A DNA stretch of 51,989 nucleotides, taken from Limnohabitans sp. (GTDB taxonomy: Bacteria; Pseudomonadota; Gammaproteobacteria; Burkholderiales; Burkholderiaceae_C). The stretch is taken from contig JAJTDK010000004.1 of the NCBI GenBank assembly GCA_021300495.1, forward strand, positions 1 through 51,989. Direction: 5' to 3'. Under the pieces are notes generated by a model. It did no database searches and was not told the origin of the DNA. It saw only the letters and a program-made list of their open reading frames with translations. Below are positions 23,837 to 33,212 of the stretch, piece after piece. The position numbers and the translations under genes are program-made. Within the stretch, counting starts at the first letter, position 1. The number at the start of each line of letters is the position of its first letter.

Positions 23837-26206
23837 TTATTCAACGCGTGAAATTTGGGTTGGCTTGAAGCCCAAATCAGCAGCCTTGCCTTTGCGCGCT
23901 CTAGCCGCCCGCGCATTGTTCAAGCTTCTAATTTCAAGCGTTTCTTCGCGGTCTTTACCGCCACGTCCAATACCCGTGAGCTTCACACTGCGGGTGTAGG
24001 CGGCTGCGCCAGCCAGCGTGTCTTTGGCTTCCAAATCAAGCAGCATCAATCCACGCCCCCCCTTCTCCATCAGCTTGAGTTCACTGATTTCAAAAGTGAG
24101 AATGCGCCCCCCTGTGGAAGCGCACGCGACATGCGTTGCGGCAGGCATCACTTTAGCGCCTGGTTGCGGCGTCGCGTTTGAGCCCGACACATGCGATGGT
24201 GCGCACACCGATTCGCCCTCGCCCACTGTGAGAAAAGCTTTGCCGCCTTTTTGACGCGAAATCATGTTGTCCACTGTCGCCATGAAACCGTAGCCGCCGG
24301 AACTCGAAAGCAAGAGTGTGGCGTTTGAAGGTCCTGCAAAGTAATGTGCAATCTGAGTTCCGGGTTCCAGTTCAATGAGCGTGGTCACAGGCTGGCCATC
24401 GCCACGCGCTCCAGGCAACGCAGCCACAGGCACAGAGTAAACACGACCACTGCCTTTTTGGGCTGTACCAAAGGCCAGCAGAGTGTCGACAGTGCGGCAC
24501 TCGTAGGCGCCATATAAACCATCGCCCGCCTTGAATGCAAAACTGCTAGCGTCGTGACCATGACCTTGGCGTGCACGCACCCAGCCTTTTTCCGAAACCA
24601 CCACAGTCACAGGTTCGTCAACCACTTTCACTTCGGCCACAGCCTTCTTCTCTTCTTGGATGAGTGTGCGGCGCGGGTCGGCAAATGCTTTGGCATCTTG
24701 CTCGATCTCTTTCACCATCAAGCGTCTGAGTGCGGAAGGGTTGGCCAAAATTTCTTCAAGTTGTGTTTGCTCGGTGCGAAGTTCTTTCAACTCTTGCTCA
24801 ATCTTGATGCCTTCCAAACGGGCCAATTGGCGTAGTCGAATGTCAAGGATGTCTTCGGCTTGACGCTCGCTCAGTTTGAAACGAGTCATCAAAGCCTGCT
24901 TGGGCTCATCGCTTTGGCGAATGATGGCAATCACCTCGTCAATGTTGAGCAACACCAACTGACGGCCTTCCAAAATATGGATGCGGTCCATCACCTTGCC
25001 TAGGCGATGCTCAGAGCGGCGAACGATGGTTTGTTGGCGGAAGGTAATCCACTCAAGCAACATTTGGCGCAATGACTTTTGCACGGGCTTGCCATCGATG
25101 CCCACCGAGGTCATGTTGATGGGCGAGGAGGTTTCCAAGCTGGTGTGCGCCAGCAAAGCCGTAATGAGTTCTTGTTGTTCAATGCGGCTGGTTTTGGGCT
25201 CAAACACCAAACGCACTGCAGCATCTTTGCTGGACTCATCGCGCACCACGTCAAGCAAGGACAAGACACTGGCCTTGAGTTGCATTTGGTCTGGACTCAG
25301 GGCTTTCTTGCCTGCCTTCACTTTGGGGTTGGTGAGCTCTTCAATTTCTTCCAGCACTTTTTGTGAGCTCACACCAATCGGCAGTTCAGTGACCACCAAT
25401 TGCCATTGACCCCGCGCCATGTCTTCAATTTTCCAACGCGCGCGCACCTTCAGAGAGCCACGGCCTGTACGATAGGCATCCGCAATGTCGGAGGCTGGGC
25501 TGATGATTTGGCCACCGCCTGGATAGTCGGGGCCGGGTACCAAGGCAAACAATTCTTCGTTGGTGAGCTTGGGCGACTTGATGAGGGCTACGCACGCATC
25601 GGCCACTTCACGCAAATTGTGACTTGGAATTTCAGTGGCCAAACCCACTGCAATGCCACTGGCACCGTTCATCAACACAAAGGGCAAACGCGCTGGCAAC
25701 TGTCGCGGCTCTTCGGTAGATCCATCGTAGTTGGGAATGAAGTCGACGGTACCTTGGTCTATCTCATCCAACAACAAAGTGGTGATTTTCGAAAGACGTG
25801 CTTCCGTGTAGCGCATGGCCGCTGCGCCATCACCATCGCGGCTGCCAAAGTTACCTTGGCCATCAATGAGCGGGTAGCGTTGGCTAAAGTCTTGAGCCAT
25901 GCGCACCAACGCATCGTAAGCAGCTTGGTCGCCATGGGGGTGGAAGCGGCCCAGCACATCGCCAACCACGCGCGCACTTTTAACCGGCTTGGCACCCGTA
26001 GCGCCCGAAAAGCCCAAACCCATGCGAGACATGGCATACAAAATGCGCCGCTGGACTGGTTTTTGACCATCGCACACATCGGGCAAGGCACGGCCCTTGA
26101 CCACGCTCAAGGCATATTCAAGGTAGGCGCGCTGCGCATAAGTGGCCAAATTCAGAGAGTCATCGGACTCGCTGTTTTGAAGGTCTAAGGTCGGTTGATC
26201 GTTCAT
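23837..26206 (-). CDS. parC: DNA topoisomerase IV subunit A
   Basis: A 789-residue type IIA topoisomerase subunit that cleaves and rejoins DNA to decatenate daughter chromosomes, working with ParE. The active-site Tyr133 lies in [17 protein letters not shown]. The surrounding winged-helix region holds [20 protein letters not shown] from residue 80. The C-terminal wrapping domain is the shorter ParC type. It lacks the GyrA-box stretch, and the length fits ParC rather than GyrA. At the position equivalent to Escherichia coli Ser80 there is Gln93. It follows parE by 50 bases on the same strand, with no clear ribosome site before the ATG. Confidence 0.95.
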   Translation of the reverse strand: MNDQPTLDLQNSESDDSLNLATYAQRAYLEYALSVVKGRALPDVCDGQKPVQRRILYAMSRMGLGFSGATGAKPVKSARVVGDVLGRFHPHGDQAAYDALVRMAQDFSQRYPLIDGQGNFGSRDGDGAAAMRYTEARLSKITTLLLDEIDQGTVDFIPNYDGSTEEPRQLPARLPFVLMNGASGIAVGLATEIPSHNLREVADACVALIKSPKLTNEELFALVPGPDYPGGGQIISPASDIADAYRTGRGSLKVRARWKIEDMARGQWQLVVTELPIGVSSQKVLEEIEELTNPKVKAGKKALSPDQMQLKASVLSLLDVVRDESSKDAAVRLVFEPKTSRIEQQELITALLAHTSLETSSPINMTSVGIDGKPVQKSLRQMLLEWITFRQQTIVRRSEHRLGKVMDRIHILEGRQLVLLNIDEVIAIIRQSDEPKQALMTRFKLSERQAEDILDIRLRQLARLEGIKIEQELKELRTEQTQLEEILANPSALRRLMVKEIEQDAKAFADPRRTLIQEEKKAVAEVKVVDEPVTVVVSEKGWVRARQGHGHDASSFAFKAGDGLYGAYECRTVDTLLAFGTAQKGSGRVYSVPVAALPGARGDGQPVTTLIELEPGTQIAHYFAGPSNATLLLSSSGGYGFMATVDNMISRQKGGKAFLTVGEGESVCAPSHVSGSNATPQPGAKVMPAATHVACASTGGRILTFEISELKLMEKGGRGLMLLDLEAKDTLAGAAAYTRSVKLTGIGRGGKDREETLEIRSLNNARAARARKGKAADLGFKPTQISRVE

Positions 26207-26256
26207 GTTGGGATCATTTCAAATCTAAGCAATTCAGGAAGGCGTTGACTGAGCAC

Positions 26257-28239
26257 TTAGATGTCAACTTCAATGTCATCACCATGCAATTCCATTAATT
26301 CGCGGCGCGCTGCCGCTTCGCCCTTGCCCATCAATTGGGTGATCAAACTTTCGGTTTGTGCAAAGTCCAGGGTGCCTAGTTGAACAGGCAGCAAACGACG
26401 TGTATCTGGATTGAGTGTGGTTTCCCACAATTGCTCTGCATTCATCTCACCCAAGCCTTTGAATCGGCTAATGCTCCATGCGCCTTCGCGCACGCCGTCT
26501 TTGCGCAGTTTGTCTAAGATACTTTGCAATTCACCCTCGTCCAATGCGTACATCTTGGCGGCTGGTTTTTTGCCACGTGCAGGCGCATCCACGCGAAACA
26601 AAGGCGGACGCGCCACAAACAGATTGCCAGTTTCAATGAGCTTGGGAAAGTGCCTAAAAAACAGCGTCAAGAGCAAGACTTGAATGTGCGAGCCGTCAAC
26701 ATCGGCATCGCTCAAGATGCAAATCTTGCCATAACGCAAACCCGACAAATCGGGCGAGTCGTTGGGGCCATGTGGATCGACCCCGATGGCCACAGAGATG
26801 TCGTGAATTTCATTGTTGGCAAACAAGCGATCGCGATCGACTTCCCAAGTGTTGAGTACCTTGCCGCGCAAAGGCAGAATGGCTTGACACTCTTTGTCGC
26901 GGCCCATTTTGGCACTGCCGCCCGCCGAGTCGCCTTCGACCAAAAACACTTCGTTGTGTGCAATGTCTTTGCTTTCACAATCTGTCAGTTTGCCGGGCAA
27001 CACTGCCACGCCTGAACTCTTGCGCTTCTCCACTTTTTGGCCAGCTTTTTGACGATGCTGCGCGGCCTTGATGGCCAACTCGGCTAACTTCTTTCCGTAT
27101 TCCACGTGCTCGTTCAGCCACAACTCTAGGCTGGGGCGAACAAAACTAGACACCAAACGCACGGCATCGCGTGAATTCAAACGCTCTTTGATTTGACCTT
27201 GAAATTGTGGGTCGAGCACCTTGGCCGACAACACAAAACTGGCGCGCGCAAACACATCTTCGGGCATGAGTTTGACGCCCTTTGGGAGCAAGCTGTGCAG
27301 TTCAATGAAGCTCTTGACTGCCGTGAACAAACCATCTCGCAAACCACTGTCGTGCGTGCCGCCTGCGGTGGTGGGAATGAGGTTGACATAGCTTTCGCGA
27401 ACAGGCTGACCATCTTCTGTAAATGCCACCGCCCAACTGGCGCCTTCACCTTCTGCAAAGCTGTCGTGGTTACTGTCTGCAAAGCCTTCATTTTCAAACA
27501 AAGGAATGACGGGATCGCCATTCAAAGTTTGCATGAGGTAATCGCGCAGTCCGGCTTTGTATTGCCAAGTTTGGGTCTCTTTGGTTTTTTCGTTCAACAA
27601 GGTCACTGTGACGCCGGGCATCAGTACCGCTTTGCTGCGCAGCAAATGCGTCAGCTCGGTCATGGGCAAGACACTCGATTCAAAATACTTGGCATCGGGC
27701 CACACGCGCACCGTGGTGCCTTGCTTGCGATCGCCCTCACCGGCTTTGCGCGTGACGAGTTGCTCAATCACATCGCCGCCAGAAAATGCCAATGCAGCCA
27801 CTTGACCTTCACGGTAGCTGATGGCTTCCAAACGCTTGGCCAGGGCGTTGGTGACACTCACACCCACGCCATGCAGGCCGCCCGAGAAACTGTAGGCGCC
27901 GCCACTGCCCTTGTCGAATTTACCGCCCGCATGCAATCGCGTGAAGACCAACTCAATGACTGGGGCTTTTTCTTCAGGGTGCAGCCCGAACGGAATACCG
28001 CGACCATCGTCTTCAATGCTGACCGAGCCATCGGCATGAAGGGTGACTTTGATTTTCTTTCCATGACCGGCCAGCGCTTCGTCTGCTGCGTTGTCTAGCA
28101 CCTCTTGGATCACGTGCAGTGGGTTATCGGTTCGGGTGTACATGCCCGGCCGTTGCTTGACGGGCTCTAAGCCTTTGAGGACTCGAATAGAGCCTTCGCC
28201 ATATTCGGGAGATGGTTTTGCAGAGGTAGATGTGGCCAT
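26257..28239 (-). CDS. parE: DNA topoisomerase IV subunit B
   Basis: A 660-residue GHKL ATPase subunit of topoisomerase IV. Visible in order are the ATP-site Asn region VLDNAADEALAGHGK, the EDDGRGIPFGLHPEE motif, the GGLHGVGVSVTNAL lid, and the Toprim domain with FLVEGDSAGGSAKMGRD and LSDADVDGSHIQVLLLT. The C-terminus has ISRFKGLGEMNAEQLWETT, which contacts ParC. The start at 28239 (MATSTSAKPS) is chosen over one ten codons upstream because it matches the usual ParE N-terminus. It leads the parE-parC operon and is divergent from the methyltransferase gene. Confidence 0.96.
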   Translation of the reverse strand: MATSTSAKPSPEYGEGSIRVLKGLEPVKQRPGMYTRTDNPLHVIQEVLDNAADEALAGHGKKIKVTLHADGSVSIEDDGRGIPFGLHPEEKAPVIELVFTRLHAGGKFDKGSGGAYSFSGGLHGVGVSVTNALAKRLEAISYREGQVAALAFSGGDVIEQLVTRKAGEGDRKQGTTVRVWPDAKYFESSVLPMTELTHLLRSKAVLMPGVTVTLLNEKTKETQTWQYKAGLRDYLMQTLNGDPVIPLFENEGFADSNHDSFAEGEGASWAVAFTEDGQPVRESYVNLIPTTAGGTHDSGLRDGLFTAVKSFIELHSLLPKGVKLMPEDVFARASFVLSAKVLDPQFQGQIKERLNSRDAVRLVSSFVRPSLELWLNEHVEYGKKLAELAIKAAQHRQKAGQKVEKRKSSGVAVLPGKLTDCESKDIAHNEVFLVEGDSAGGSAKMGRDKECQAILPLRGKVLNTWEVDRDRLFANNEIHDISVAIGVDPHGPNDSPDLSGLRYGKICILSDADVDGSHIQVLLLTLFFRHFPKLIETGNLFVARPPLFRVDAPARGKKPAAKMYALDEGELQSILDKLRKDGVREGAWSISRFKGLGEMNAEQLWETTLNPDTRRLLPVQLGTLDFAQTESLITQLMGKGEAAARRELMELHGDDIEVDI

Positions 28240-28376
28240 GGGCGCAGATTGTAGTGCGAATTCAAACAAAGTACTGGATAAATTTACAGTTCAACCGAGC
28301 ATTTGTCTACACAATCGGGCATCATGCGGGGCACGCAGCTTTCCAAAAAACGAGATTCAACAGGAGTATCCAGACG

Positions 28377-28919
28377 ATGCACGGCACAGAAGCCCCCTCC
28401 CTTTGGGTTCAGCGATGGTCGCACTTGGCAAAACCTCAAAGTCAAGTTTTGGATCTGGCTTGCGGCGCAGGCAGGCACATGAAGTACTTTCAAAGCCTAG
28501 GGCACCTTTGCACAGGTGTAGACCGCTCGGCCGAGGCCTTGGCTGAAGCAAATGCCTACGGAAAGGTGGTCGAAGCTGACATCGAAGGCGGGCCCTGGCC
28601 CTTCAGCGGCCAGACCTTTGATGTGGTCCTCGTCACCAATTACTTATGGCGCCCACTGATGCCTCGCATTTTGGAATGCTTAAAGCCAGAAGGGCTCTTA
28701 ATTTACGAAACTTTCGCTCTGGGCCACGAAAAATTTGGCAAACCTTCGCGTCCCGAATTCTTGCTCAAGCCTGGCGAGTTGCTTCAAACATGTGCCCAGT
28801 TGCATGTCATTGCCTATGAGAATGGGTATTGGGATCAACCCGCTAAATGCGTTCAACGAATTGTGGCCGCACAGAAAGTCAATGACTTGCCGCATCCGTT
28901 TTGGCTTAGCAGTCGTTAG
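28377..28919 (+). CDS. Class I SAM-dependent methyltransferase
   Basis: A 180-residue cytoplasmic enzyme with the SAM-binding motif I VLDLACGAGRHMKYF from residue 24, the acidic loop GVDRSAEALAEA, and motif II/III segments TFDVVLVTNYLWRPL and LKPEGLLIYETFA. It resembles tellurite-resistance/YcgJ-like small methyltransferases, but the substrate cannot be assigned. The ATG at 28377 has AGGAG about ten bases upstream and is preferred over an in-frame start 49 codons earlier inside the parE 5' region. dapA follows after 30 bases. Confidence 0.85.
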   Translation: MHGTEAPSLWVQRWSHLAKPQSQVLDLACGAGRHMKYFQSLGHLCTGVDRSAEALAEANAYGKVVEADIEGGPWPFSGQTFDVVLVTNYLWRPLMPRILECLKPEGLLIYETFALGHEKFGKPSRPEFLLKPGELLQTCAQLHVIAYENGYWDQPAKCVQRIVAAQKVNDLPHPFWLSSR

Positions 28920-28949
28920 AATGCTTATTTGTCGACCACTTCATTCGCC

Positions 28950-29846
28950 ATGACGAAAACATTTCAACCCATTACCGGCAGCATTCCCGCCATGGTCACT
29001 CCCATGTTGGAGGACGGCTCTGTCGATTACGACAGCCTGAGAAAACTGATCGATTGGCACATTGCCGAAGGCACCGATTGCATTGGCGTGGTGGGCACCA
29101 CCGGCGAGTCGCCTACTGTCAATGTTGAAGAACATCGAGAAATCATTCGGGTGTCGGTTGAACAAGCCAAAGGCCGCGTACCCATCATGGCCGGTTGTGG
29201 CGCCAACTCCACCGCTGAGGCCATCGAGTTGGCCAAGTTTGCCAAAAGCGTTGGCGCCGATTGCCAATTGCAAGTTGTGCCCTATTACAACAAGCCAACG
29301 CAAGAAGGCTTGTACCAACACTTTAAAGCCATCGCAGAAGCGGTGCCCGATTTGCCAGTCATTCTGTACAACGTACCGGGCAGATCCGTAGCCGATATGC
29401 AGCACGAAACAGTTTTGCGTTTGGCACAAGTGCCTGGCATTGTGGGCATCAAAGAAGCCACAGGCAACATTGAACGCGCACAGTGGCTCATTCGCGATTT
29501 GCCCAAAGAATTTGCTGTCTACTCGGGCGATGATCCAAGCGCTGTGGCACTCATGCTGTGCGGAGGCAAAGGCAATGTCAGCGTGACAGCCAATGTGGCA
29601 CCCCGCTTGATGCACGAACTGTGCGTAGCTGCCATGGCGGGTGATGTTCAAAAAGCCATGGAAATTCAATTCAAATTGATGCCCATGCACAAGAATTTAT
29701 TTGTCGAAGCCAACCCCATTCCAGTCAAATGGGCCATGGCCCGAATGGGCTTGTGCGGCGGCACCTTGCGTCTGCCAATGACCGAACTCTCAAAATCTCA
29801 GCAGCCCGTGGTTGAAGCCGCGTTGCGTGCCAGCGGACTTATTTAA
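28950..29846 (+). CDS. dapA: 4-hydroxy-tetrahydrodipicolinate synthase
   Basis: A 298-residue TIM-barrel lyase that condenses pyruvate with aspartate semialdehyde, the first committed step to lysine and diaminopimelate. The Schiff-base Lys168 is in [10 protein letters not shown], the catalytic Tyr140 in [10 protein letters not shown], and the Thr pair in [10 protein letters not shown] near residue 50. Length and motifs are complete. The ATG at 28950 is chosen because the family N-terminus begins about there; a TTG seven codons earlier is also open. bamC follows 10 bases after the stop, a pairing also found in enterobacteria. Confidence 0.96.
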   Translation: MTKTFQPITGSIPAMVTPMLEDGSVDYDSLRKLIDWHIAEGTDCIGVVGTTGESPTVNVEEHREIIRVSVEQAKGRVPIMAGCGANSTAEAIELAKFAKSVGADCQLQVVPYYNKPTQEGLYQHFKAIAEAVPDLPVILYNVPGRSVADMQHETVLRLAQVPGIVGIKEATGNIERAQWLIRDLPKEFAVYSGDDPSAVALMLCGGKGNVSVTANVAPRLMHELCVAAMAGDVQKAMEIQFKLMPMHKNLFVEANPIPVKWAMARMGLCGGTLRLPMTELSKSQQPVVEAALRASGLI

Positions 29847-29856
29847 GGACACCCCC

Positions 29857-31011
29857 GTGAATCGATTTGCCCCATCTGCTCGTCGCTTGAATGCAATGGC
29901 TTGTGCCGCAGCACTTACCTGCTTTTTAACCGGCTGCTCTACGTTAGAAGAAAGCAAAATTGATTACAAAAGCGCCAGTCAAGCACCCACGCTTCAAATC
30001 CCGCCAGATCTCACACAGTTAAGGCGTGACTCTCGGTATCAAGTGGCCGGCTCGAACAGCGCATTGGCCAGTGCCGCATCGGCAGCATCTCCCGCTCGTA
30101 CCGCCCAAGATGCTGGCACCGCTGCCAATCAAGCGGGCGAAGCTCGCATTGTGCGCACAGGCACTCAGCGTTATTTGGTCATTAACAGAAGCGCAGATTC
30201 CGTTTGGGAGCCATTGCGTGAATTTTGGAAAGACAATGGTTTCGTGCTCAATCTTGACCAACCCGAGTTGGGCATCATGGAAACTGACTGGGCCGAAAAT
30301 CGCGCTAAATTGCCACAAGACTTTTTGCGCAAAGCAGTTGGCAAAATATTTGACTCTCTCTACTCAACTGGCGAACGTGATCGCTTTCGCACCCGCATTG
30401 AGAGAACGGCCAATGGTTTGGAAATTACCATCACCCATCGCGGCTTGGCTGAAATTTATACCAGTCCCCTGAAAGATGCCACAGTTTGGTCGCCTCGTGC
30501 AGCCGATCCAGAATTGGAAATTGAATTTCTGCGCCGTCTGATGATGAAATTGGGCGGCCAAAGCCTCTCTGCCAATGCTGCTTTGGCCAGTTCAGCCAGT
30601 TCAGCCAGTTCAGTCACGACAACATCATCTGGCACAGCCATGCCAGCCGATGTGAAGGTGATCAAGCAAAACAATCTGCCTGCCATCGAAATCAAGGACG
30701 GCTTTGAACGCGCATGGCGACGCGTCGGTGTGGCCATTGATCGAACTGGATTTACCGTAGAAGACCGTGATCGCGCCCAAGGTGTGTTCTTTGTGCGTTA
30801 CGCACCACCCGGCACCACAGGCAAAGAACCAGGCTTTTTTGCCAAGCTGTTCACAAGTGACAAAGTCATTCCAACACTGGCCAAATACCGCATTGCCGTG
30901 ACCAGCAAGGGCGACGTTTCAACCGTGATGGTTCAGGGCGCTGACGGTATTCCTGAAACCTCGGCCAATGCAGACAAAATCATCAAACTGTTGGCTGACG
31001 AAATCAAATAA
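29857..31011 (+). CDS. bamC: Outer membrane protein assembly factor BamC (lipoprotein)
   Basis: A 384-residue lipoprotein of the BAM complex, which inserts beta-barrel proteins into the outer membrane. The signal peptide ends in the lipobox LTGC with Cys27. Two helix-grip domains are visible: the first from about 95 (RYLVINRSADSVWEPLREFW) and the second from about 275 (AWRRVGVAIDRTGFTVEDRD). They are joined by a Ser-rich linker. The start is GTG at 29857 with AAGGA eight bases upstream; an ATG 13 codons in would give a shorter leader. It is tightly linked to dapA and ends before a bidirectional terminator. The homology to enterobacterial BamC is in layout more than sequence. Confidence 0.9.
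   Translation: MNRFAPSARRLNAMACAAALTCFLTGCSTLEESKIDYKSASQAPTLQIPPDLTQLRRDSRYQVAGSNSALASAASAASPARTAQDAGTAANQAGEARIVRTGTQRYLVINRSADSVWEPLREFWKDNGFVLNLDQPELGIMETDWAENRAKLPQDFLRKAVGKIFDSLYSTGERDRFRTRIERTANGLEITITHRGLAEIYTSPLKDATVWSPRAADPELEIEFLRRLMMKLGGQSLSANAALASSASSASSVTTTSSGTAMPADVKVIKQNNLPAIEIKDGFERAWRRVGVAIDRTGFTVEDRDRAQGVFFVRYAPPGTTGKEPGFFAKLFTSDKVIPTLAKYRIAVTSKGDVSTVMVQGADGIPETSANADKIIKLLADEIK
30586..30612 (+). repeat. Three tandem 9-base repeats inside bamC
   Basis: GCCAGTTCA is repeated three times in frame, coding Ala-Ser-Ser three times (residues 244-252) in the linker between the two BamC domains. Slippage here would change linker length without shifting the frame. Confidence 0.8.
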
Positions 31012-31050
31012 GCCCAAGTACTTTTTCAGACTCACAAAGTCTGGGCGAAA

Positions 31051-31075
31051 AAAAACCCCGCAGAGCGGGGTTTTT
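31051..31075. terminator. Bidirectional intrinsic terminator between bamC and the small lipoprotein gene
   Basis: AAAAACCCCGC (31051-31061) pairs with GCGGGGTTTTT (31065-31075) around AGA. The A-run and T-run make it work in both directions, ending the bamC transcript and the convergent lipoprotein transcript. A smaller stem, CAGACT (31027-31032) with AGTCTG (31038-31043), precedes it on the bamC side. Confidence 0.92.
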
Positions 31076-31091
31076 CTTTGACTGCCAAGAA

Positions 31092-31316
31092 TTACTTCTT
31101 AGGCGCTTCTGCAGGAGCAGCAGCAGGTGCTGCGGCTGGCGCAGCAGCTGCAGGAGCAGCAGCATCAGCTGGCTTAGCATCAGCAGCAGGCGCTGCAGGA
31201 GCGGCTGGCGCTGCAGCGGGTGCTGGTGCAGGTGCTGGCGCAGCAGCTTCTTTTTTACCGCAGGCAGCCAAAGCAGCAGCAGCGATCACGGCAGCCAAAA
31301 CGAGGGACTTGGTCAT
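31092..31316 (-). CDS. Small Ala/Pro-rich lipoprotein
   Basis: A 74-residue protein. Residues 1-18 form a signal peptide ending in the lipobox LAAC with Cys19; Gly20 and Lys21 at +2/+3 would favour outer-membrane sorting. The remaining 55 residues are almost only Ala and Pro with a few Lys, Glu and Asp, and end in PKK. Such a chain should be extended and could span part of the periplasm or reach peptidoglycan. AAGGA lies eight bases before the ATG. The coding DNA is a GCT/GCA/GCG-rich imperfect repeat. The function is unknown. A hairpin with a T-run in its leader may control it. Confidence 0.8.
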   Translation of the reverse strand: MTKSLVLAAVIAAAALAACGKKEAAAPAPAPAPAAAPAAPAAPAADAKPADAAAPAAAAPAAAPAAAPAEAPKK

Positions 31317-31338
31317 GATTATTATCCTTAAAGTTAGT

Positions 31339-31361
31339 AAAAAACAATTTCCGGGAAATTG
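31339..31361 (-). terminator. Hairpin plus T-run in the leader of the small lipoprotein gene
   Basis: CAATTTCC (31345-31352) and GGAAATTG (31354-31361) form a 17-base palindrome. Read leftward it is followed at once by six T. It lies 80 bases past the roxA-like stop and 23 bases before the lipoprotein start. It may end the upstream transcript or attenuate the lipoprotein gene. Confidence 0.6.
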
Positions 31362-31429
31362 TCATCAGGTTTAAAAAAGCCTGTTGACAGAACAGCAAGC
31401 ACTCGAGCTCTTGATGTCCAGCCTCCGAT

Positions 31430-31435
31430 TATAGC
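31430..31435 (-). promoter_or_regulatory. Candidate -10 box for the small lipoprotein gene
   Basis: A perfect TATAAT is read leftward here, just after the roxA-like stop codon and about 114 bases before the lipoprotein ATG. No good -35 match is at standard spacing. If used, the transcript would pass through the hairpin at 31361-31339. Confidence 0.35.
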
Positions 31436-31440
31436 TTTAA

Positions 31441-32607
31441 TCATGTCACATCATTCTCGATCAAGTCAGATGGGTGCCACCACCCCTCCTCCCACCAGGC
31501 CTTCATCAATTGAGCAGCCGCCTCGCTCAGGCCCGAAGCCTCTTTGGCAGTTAAGTACTTCTCATTGGCCAACTTTTGAAGCAGCTTGGCGTCCCTTCCA
31601 GCTGCCCGAAAACTCTCACCATTGACAAAGATGTGCTTGGCATCAAACAACATTTTGGTTCTTCGATCGAGGCGAACACCACATGGCCATGCAAATGCAC
31701 TTAAGACGTCCTGATTCGGGGGGTCGAACCACACACTGGGTTTGGGCTCTGTCAGTGTTTCACCCAGCAAACAATTCAAAATTTGGGGATCTTTGAGCGC
31801 TTTGGCAACTGCTTGCGAAGCAAATTTTTGCAGCGCCGCAGGAATACCAGCGTCTTTGATAGCGGCTGTTTGACTGGGGTCTTGGTAAATCACATCCAAA
31901 CTTGAGCCTGCATTTTCAGTCATCTCTTCAGACAAGCCCATCAACAATTCACTGGCCAACTCGGCACTTCGAGGCACCTTGAAGCCAATGGAATAAGTCA
32001 TGCACTCACCCACAGCCGTGCCATCGTGGGCATATCCCGGGGGCAAATAAAGCATGTCACCAGGGTTCAGCACAAATTCAGCTTCGGGCTTGAATGCTTT
32101 CAAAATTTTGAGGGGCACACCTTCTTGCAACTCAAACTTTTTCTGTCGCCCAATGCGCCACTTGCGCTGACCATGCGCCTGCAAAAGAAACACGTCGTAG
32201 CTGTCGAAATGGGGTCCCACACCGCCGCCCTCCGTGGCATAACTGATCATCAGGTCGTCCAGCCTCGCATCGGGTACAAATCGAAATTGTTGCAATAGCG
32301 CATGAACGGCATCGTTGTGCAGATCCACCCCTTGGATGAGCACCGTCCAGTCGGGCGTTTTCAGGGAAGGCAAACTTTTTCGGCTGATAGGGCCTTTTTT
32401 CAAGGTCCATTTCTCACCTTTCCTAACAATGTGTCGCGACTCAACCTCCTCGCTTTCAACCATGTCCAACAAGGCCGATCGGTCGATCAAGGGCTTCATG
32501 CCCGGGATGGCTTGCCGAATGAGCAGGGGTTTCTTCTGCCAATGGCGTTTCATGAATTGAGCAGGCGTCAATCCCGCCAACAAGATCAAGGGTGTATTTT
32601 TTTGCAT
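31441..32607 (-). CDS. JmjC/cupin-4 ribosomal oxygenase-like protein (RoxA/YcfD family)
   Basis: A 388-residue Fe(II)/2-oxoglutarate oxygenase. The HxD pair is His133 and Asp135 in GPHFDSYDVF, and the distal His194 is in LPPGYAHDGTAVG. The following segment fits the dimerisation helices, and the C-terminal winged-helix part ends near LMKAWWEEGWWHP. In Escherichia coli the family member hydroxylates an Arg of ribosomal protein L16; the same role is likely but not proven here. The start at ATG 32607 is preferred over a TTG three codons earlier. It is divergent from the FKBP gene with only 44 bases between starts, so the two promoters overlap. Confidence 0.9.
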   Translation of the reverse strand: MQKNTPLILLAGLTPAQFMKRHWQKKPLLIRQAIPGMKPLIDRSALLDMVESEEVESRHIVRKGEKWTLKKGPISRKSLPSLKTPDWTVLIQGVDLHNDAVHALLQQFRFVPDARLDDLMISYATEGGGVGPHFDSYDVFLLQAHGQRKWRIGRQKKFELQEGVPLKILKAFKPEAEFVLNPGDMLYLPPGYAHDGTAVGECMTYSIGFKVPRSAELASELLMGLSEEMTENAGSSLDVIYQDPSQTAAIKDAGIPAALQKFASQAVAKALKDPQILNCLLGETLTEPKPSVWFDPPNQDVLSAFAWPCGVRLDRRTKMLFDAKHIFVNGESFRAAGRDAKLLQKLANEKYLTAKEASGLSEAAAQLMKAWWEEGWWHPSDLIENDVT

Positions 32608-32651
32608 CACATTCAATTCAAAAACGATTTCAAAACTGCGACAATTCTCAG

Positions 32652-33185
32652 ATGGATATTACTTCTCAATGTGTGGTCGAACTGACCTGGACGCTTAAAG
32701 ATACTTTGGGCGAAGTTTTAGACGAGCTCGATGAACCGGTAGCTTTCTACCTGGGTGGTCATGATTTGCTGCCCAAAATAGAAGAAGCGCTTCAGGGCCA
32801 TGCCGCCGGAGCCAAGGTCGATTTGCACCTTGAACCCGAAGATGCATTTGGAGATTTTGACGAGAACTTGCTCTTTTTAGAACCCCGCGCGCTCTTTCCC
32901 AAGGACATTCAGGAAGGCCTCACCATCGAGGGCAACGCCTTGCCTGCTGGCTGCAACCCAGATGCGCCGCGCAATGTGCTTTACACCATCACCGAAATTT
33001 ATCCCGATCACGTGGTGCTAGATGGCAACCACCCTTTGTCAGGCATCGCTTTGCGCATTAGCCTCAAGGTCAATCATGTGCGCTTGGCCACAGACCAAGA
33101 GCAAGAAGCTGGCACCTGCGGAACTGGTTTTTTCAAAATTGAATTAGGCGACACACCTGGCTCGGCTGGCGGTTTGCTTCACTGA
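32652..33185 (+). CDS. FKBP-type peptidyl-prolyl isomerase, SlyD-like
   Basis: A 177-residue protein with an FKBP core split by an inserted chaperone domain, as in SlyD. It has DELDEPVAFYLGGHDLLPKI near residue 25, EDAFGDFDENLLFLE around 60, then the insert, and LDGNHPLSGIALRISLKVNHV, where the core resumes. The NHPLAG-type motif is present as NHPLSG. There is no His-rich metal-binding tail, unlike Escherichia coli SlyD. It should speed prolyl isomerisation and hold unfolded clients in the cytoplasm. The ATG at 32652 is supported by the family N-terminus; upstream codons would run into the roxA-like 5' end. Confidence 0.88.
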   Translation: MDITSQCVVELTWTLKDTLGEVLDELDEPVAFYLGGHDLLPKIEEALQGHAAGAKVDLHLEPEDAFGDFDENLLFLEPRALFPKDIQEGLTIEGNALPAGCNPDAPRNVLYTITEIYPDHVVLDGNHPLSGIALRISLKVNHVRLATDQEQEAGTCGTGFFKIELGDTPGSAGGLLH

Positions 33186-33212
33186 ACTTCACTGAGCAAA
33201 GGGCCTTGGGCC

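Noticed and set aside
25400-26188. 262-codon open frame on the plus strand opposite parC
   Set aside because: It is antisense to a well-conserved gene, its product matches no family I know, and it is His/Gln-rich in the way shadow frames of such genes are.
27193-28098. 301-codon open frame on the plus strand opposite parE
   Set aside because: Shadow of parE; the parE frame carries all family motifs and the opposite product shows no domain.
28941-29690. 249-codon open frame opposite dapA
   Set aside because: Shadow frame; dapA is complete on the other strand with its active-site Lys and Tyr.
31078-31374. 98-codon Ala/Gly-rich frame opposite the small lipoprotein gene
   Set aside because: A low-complexity mirror of the Ala/Pro repeat; it begins inside the terminator region and has no signal sequence of its own.
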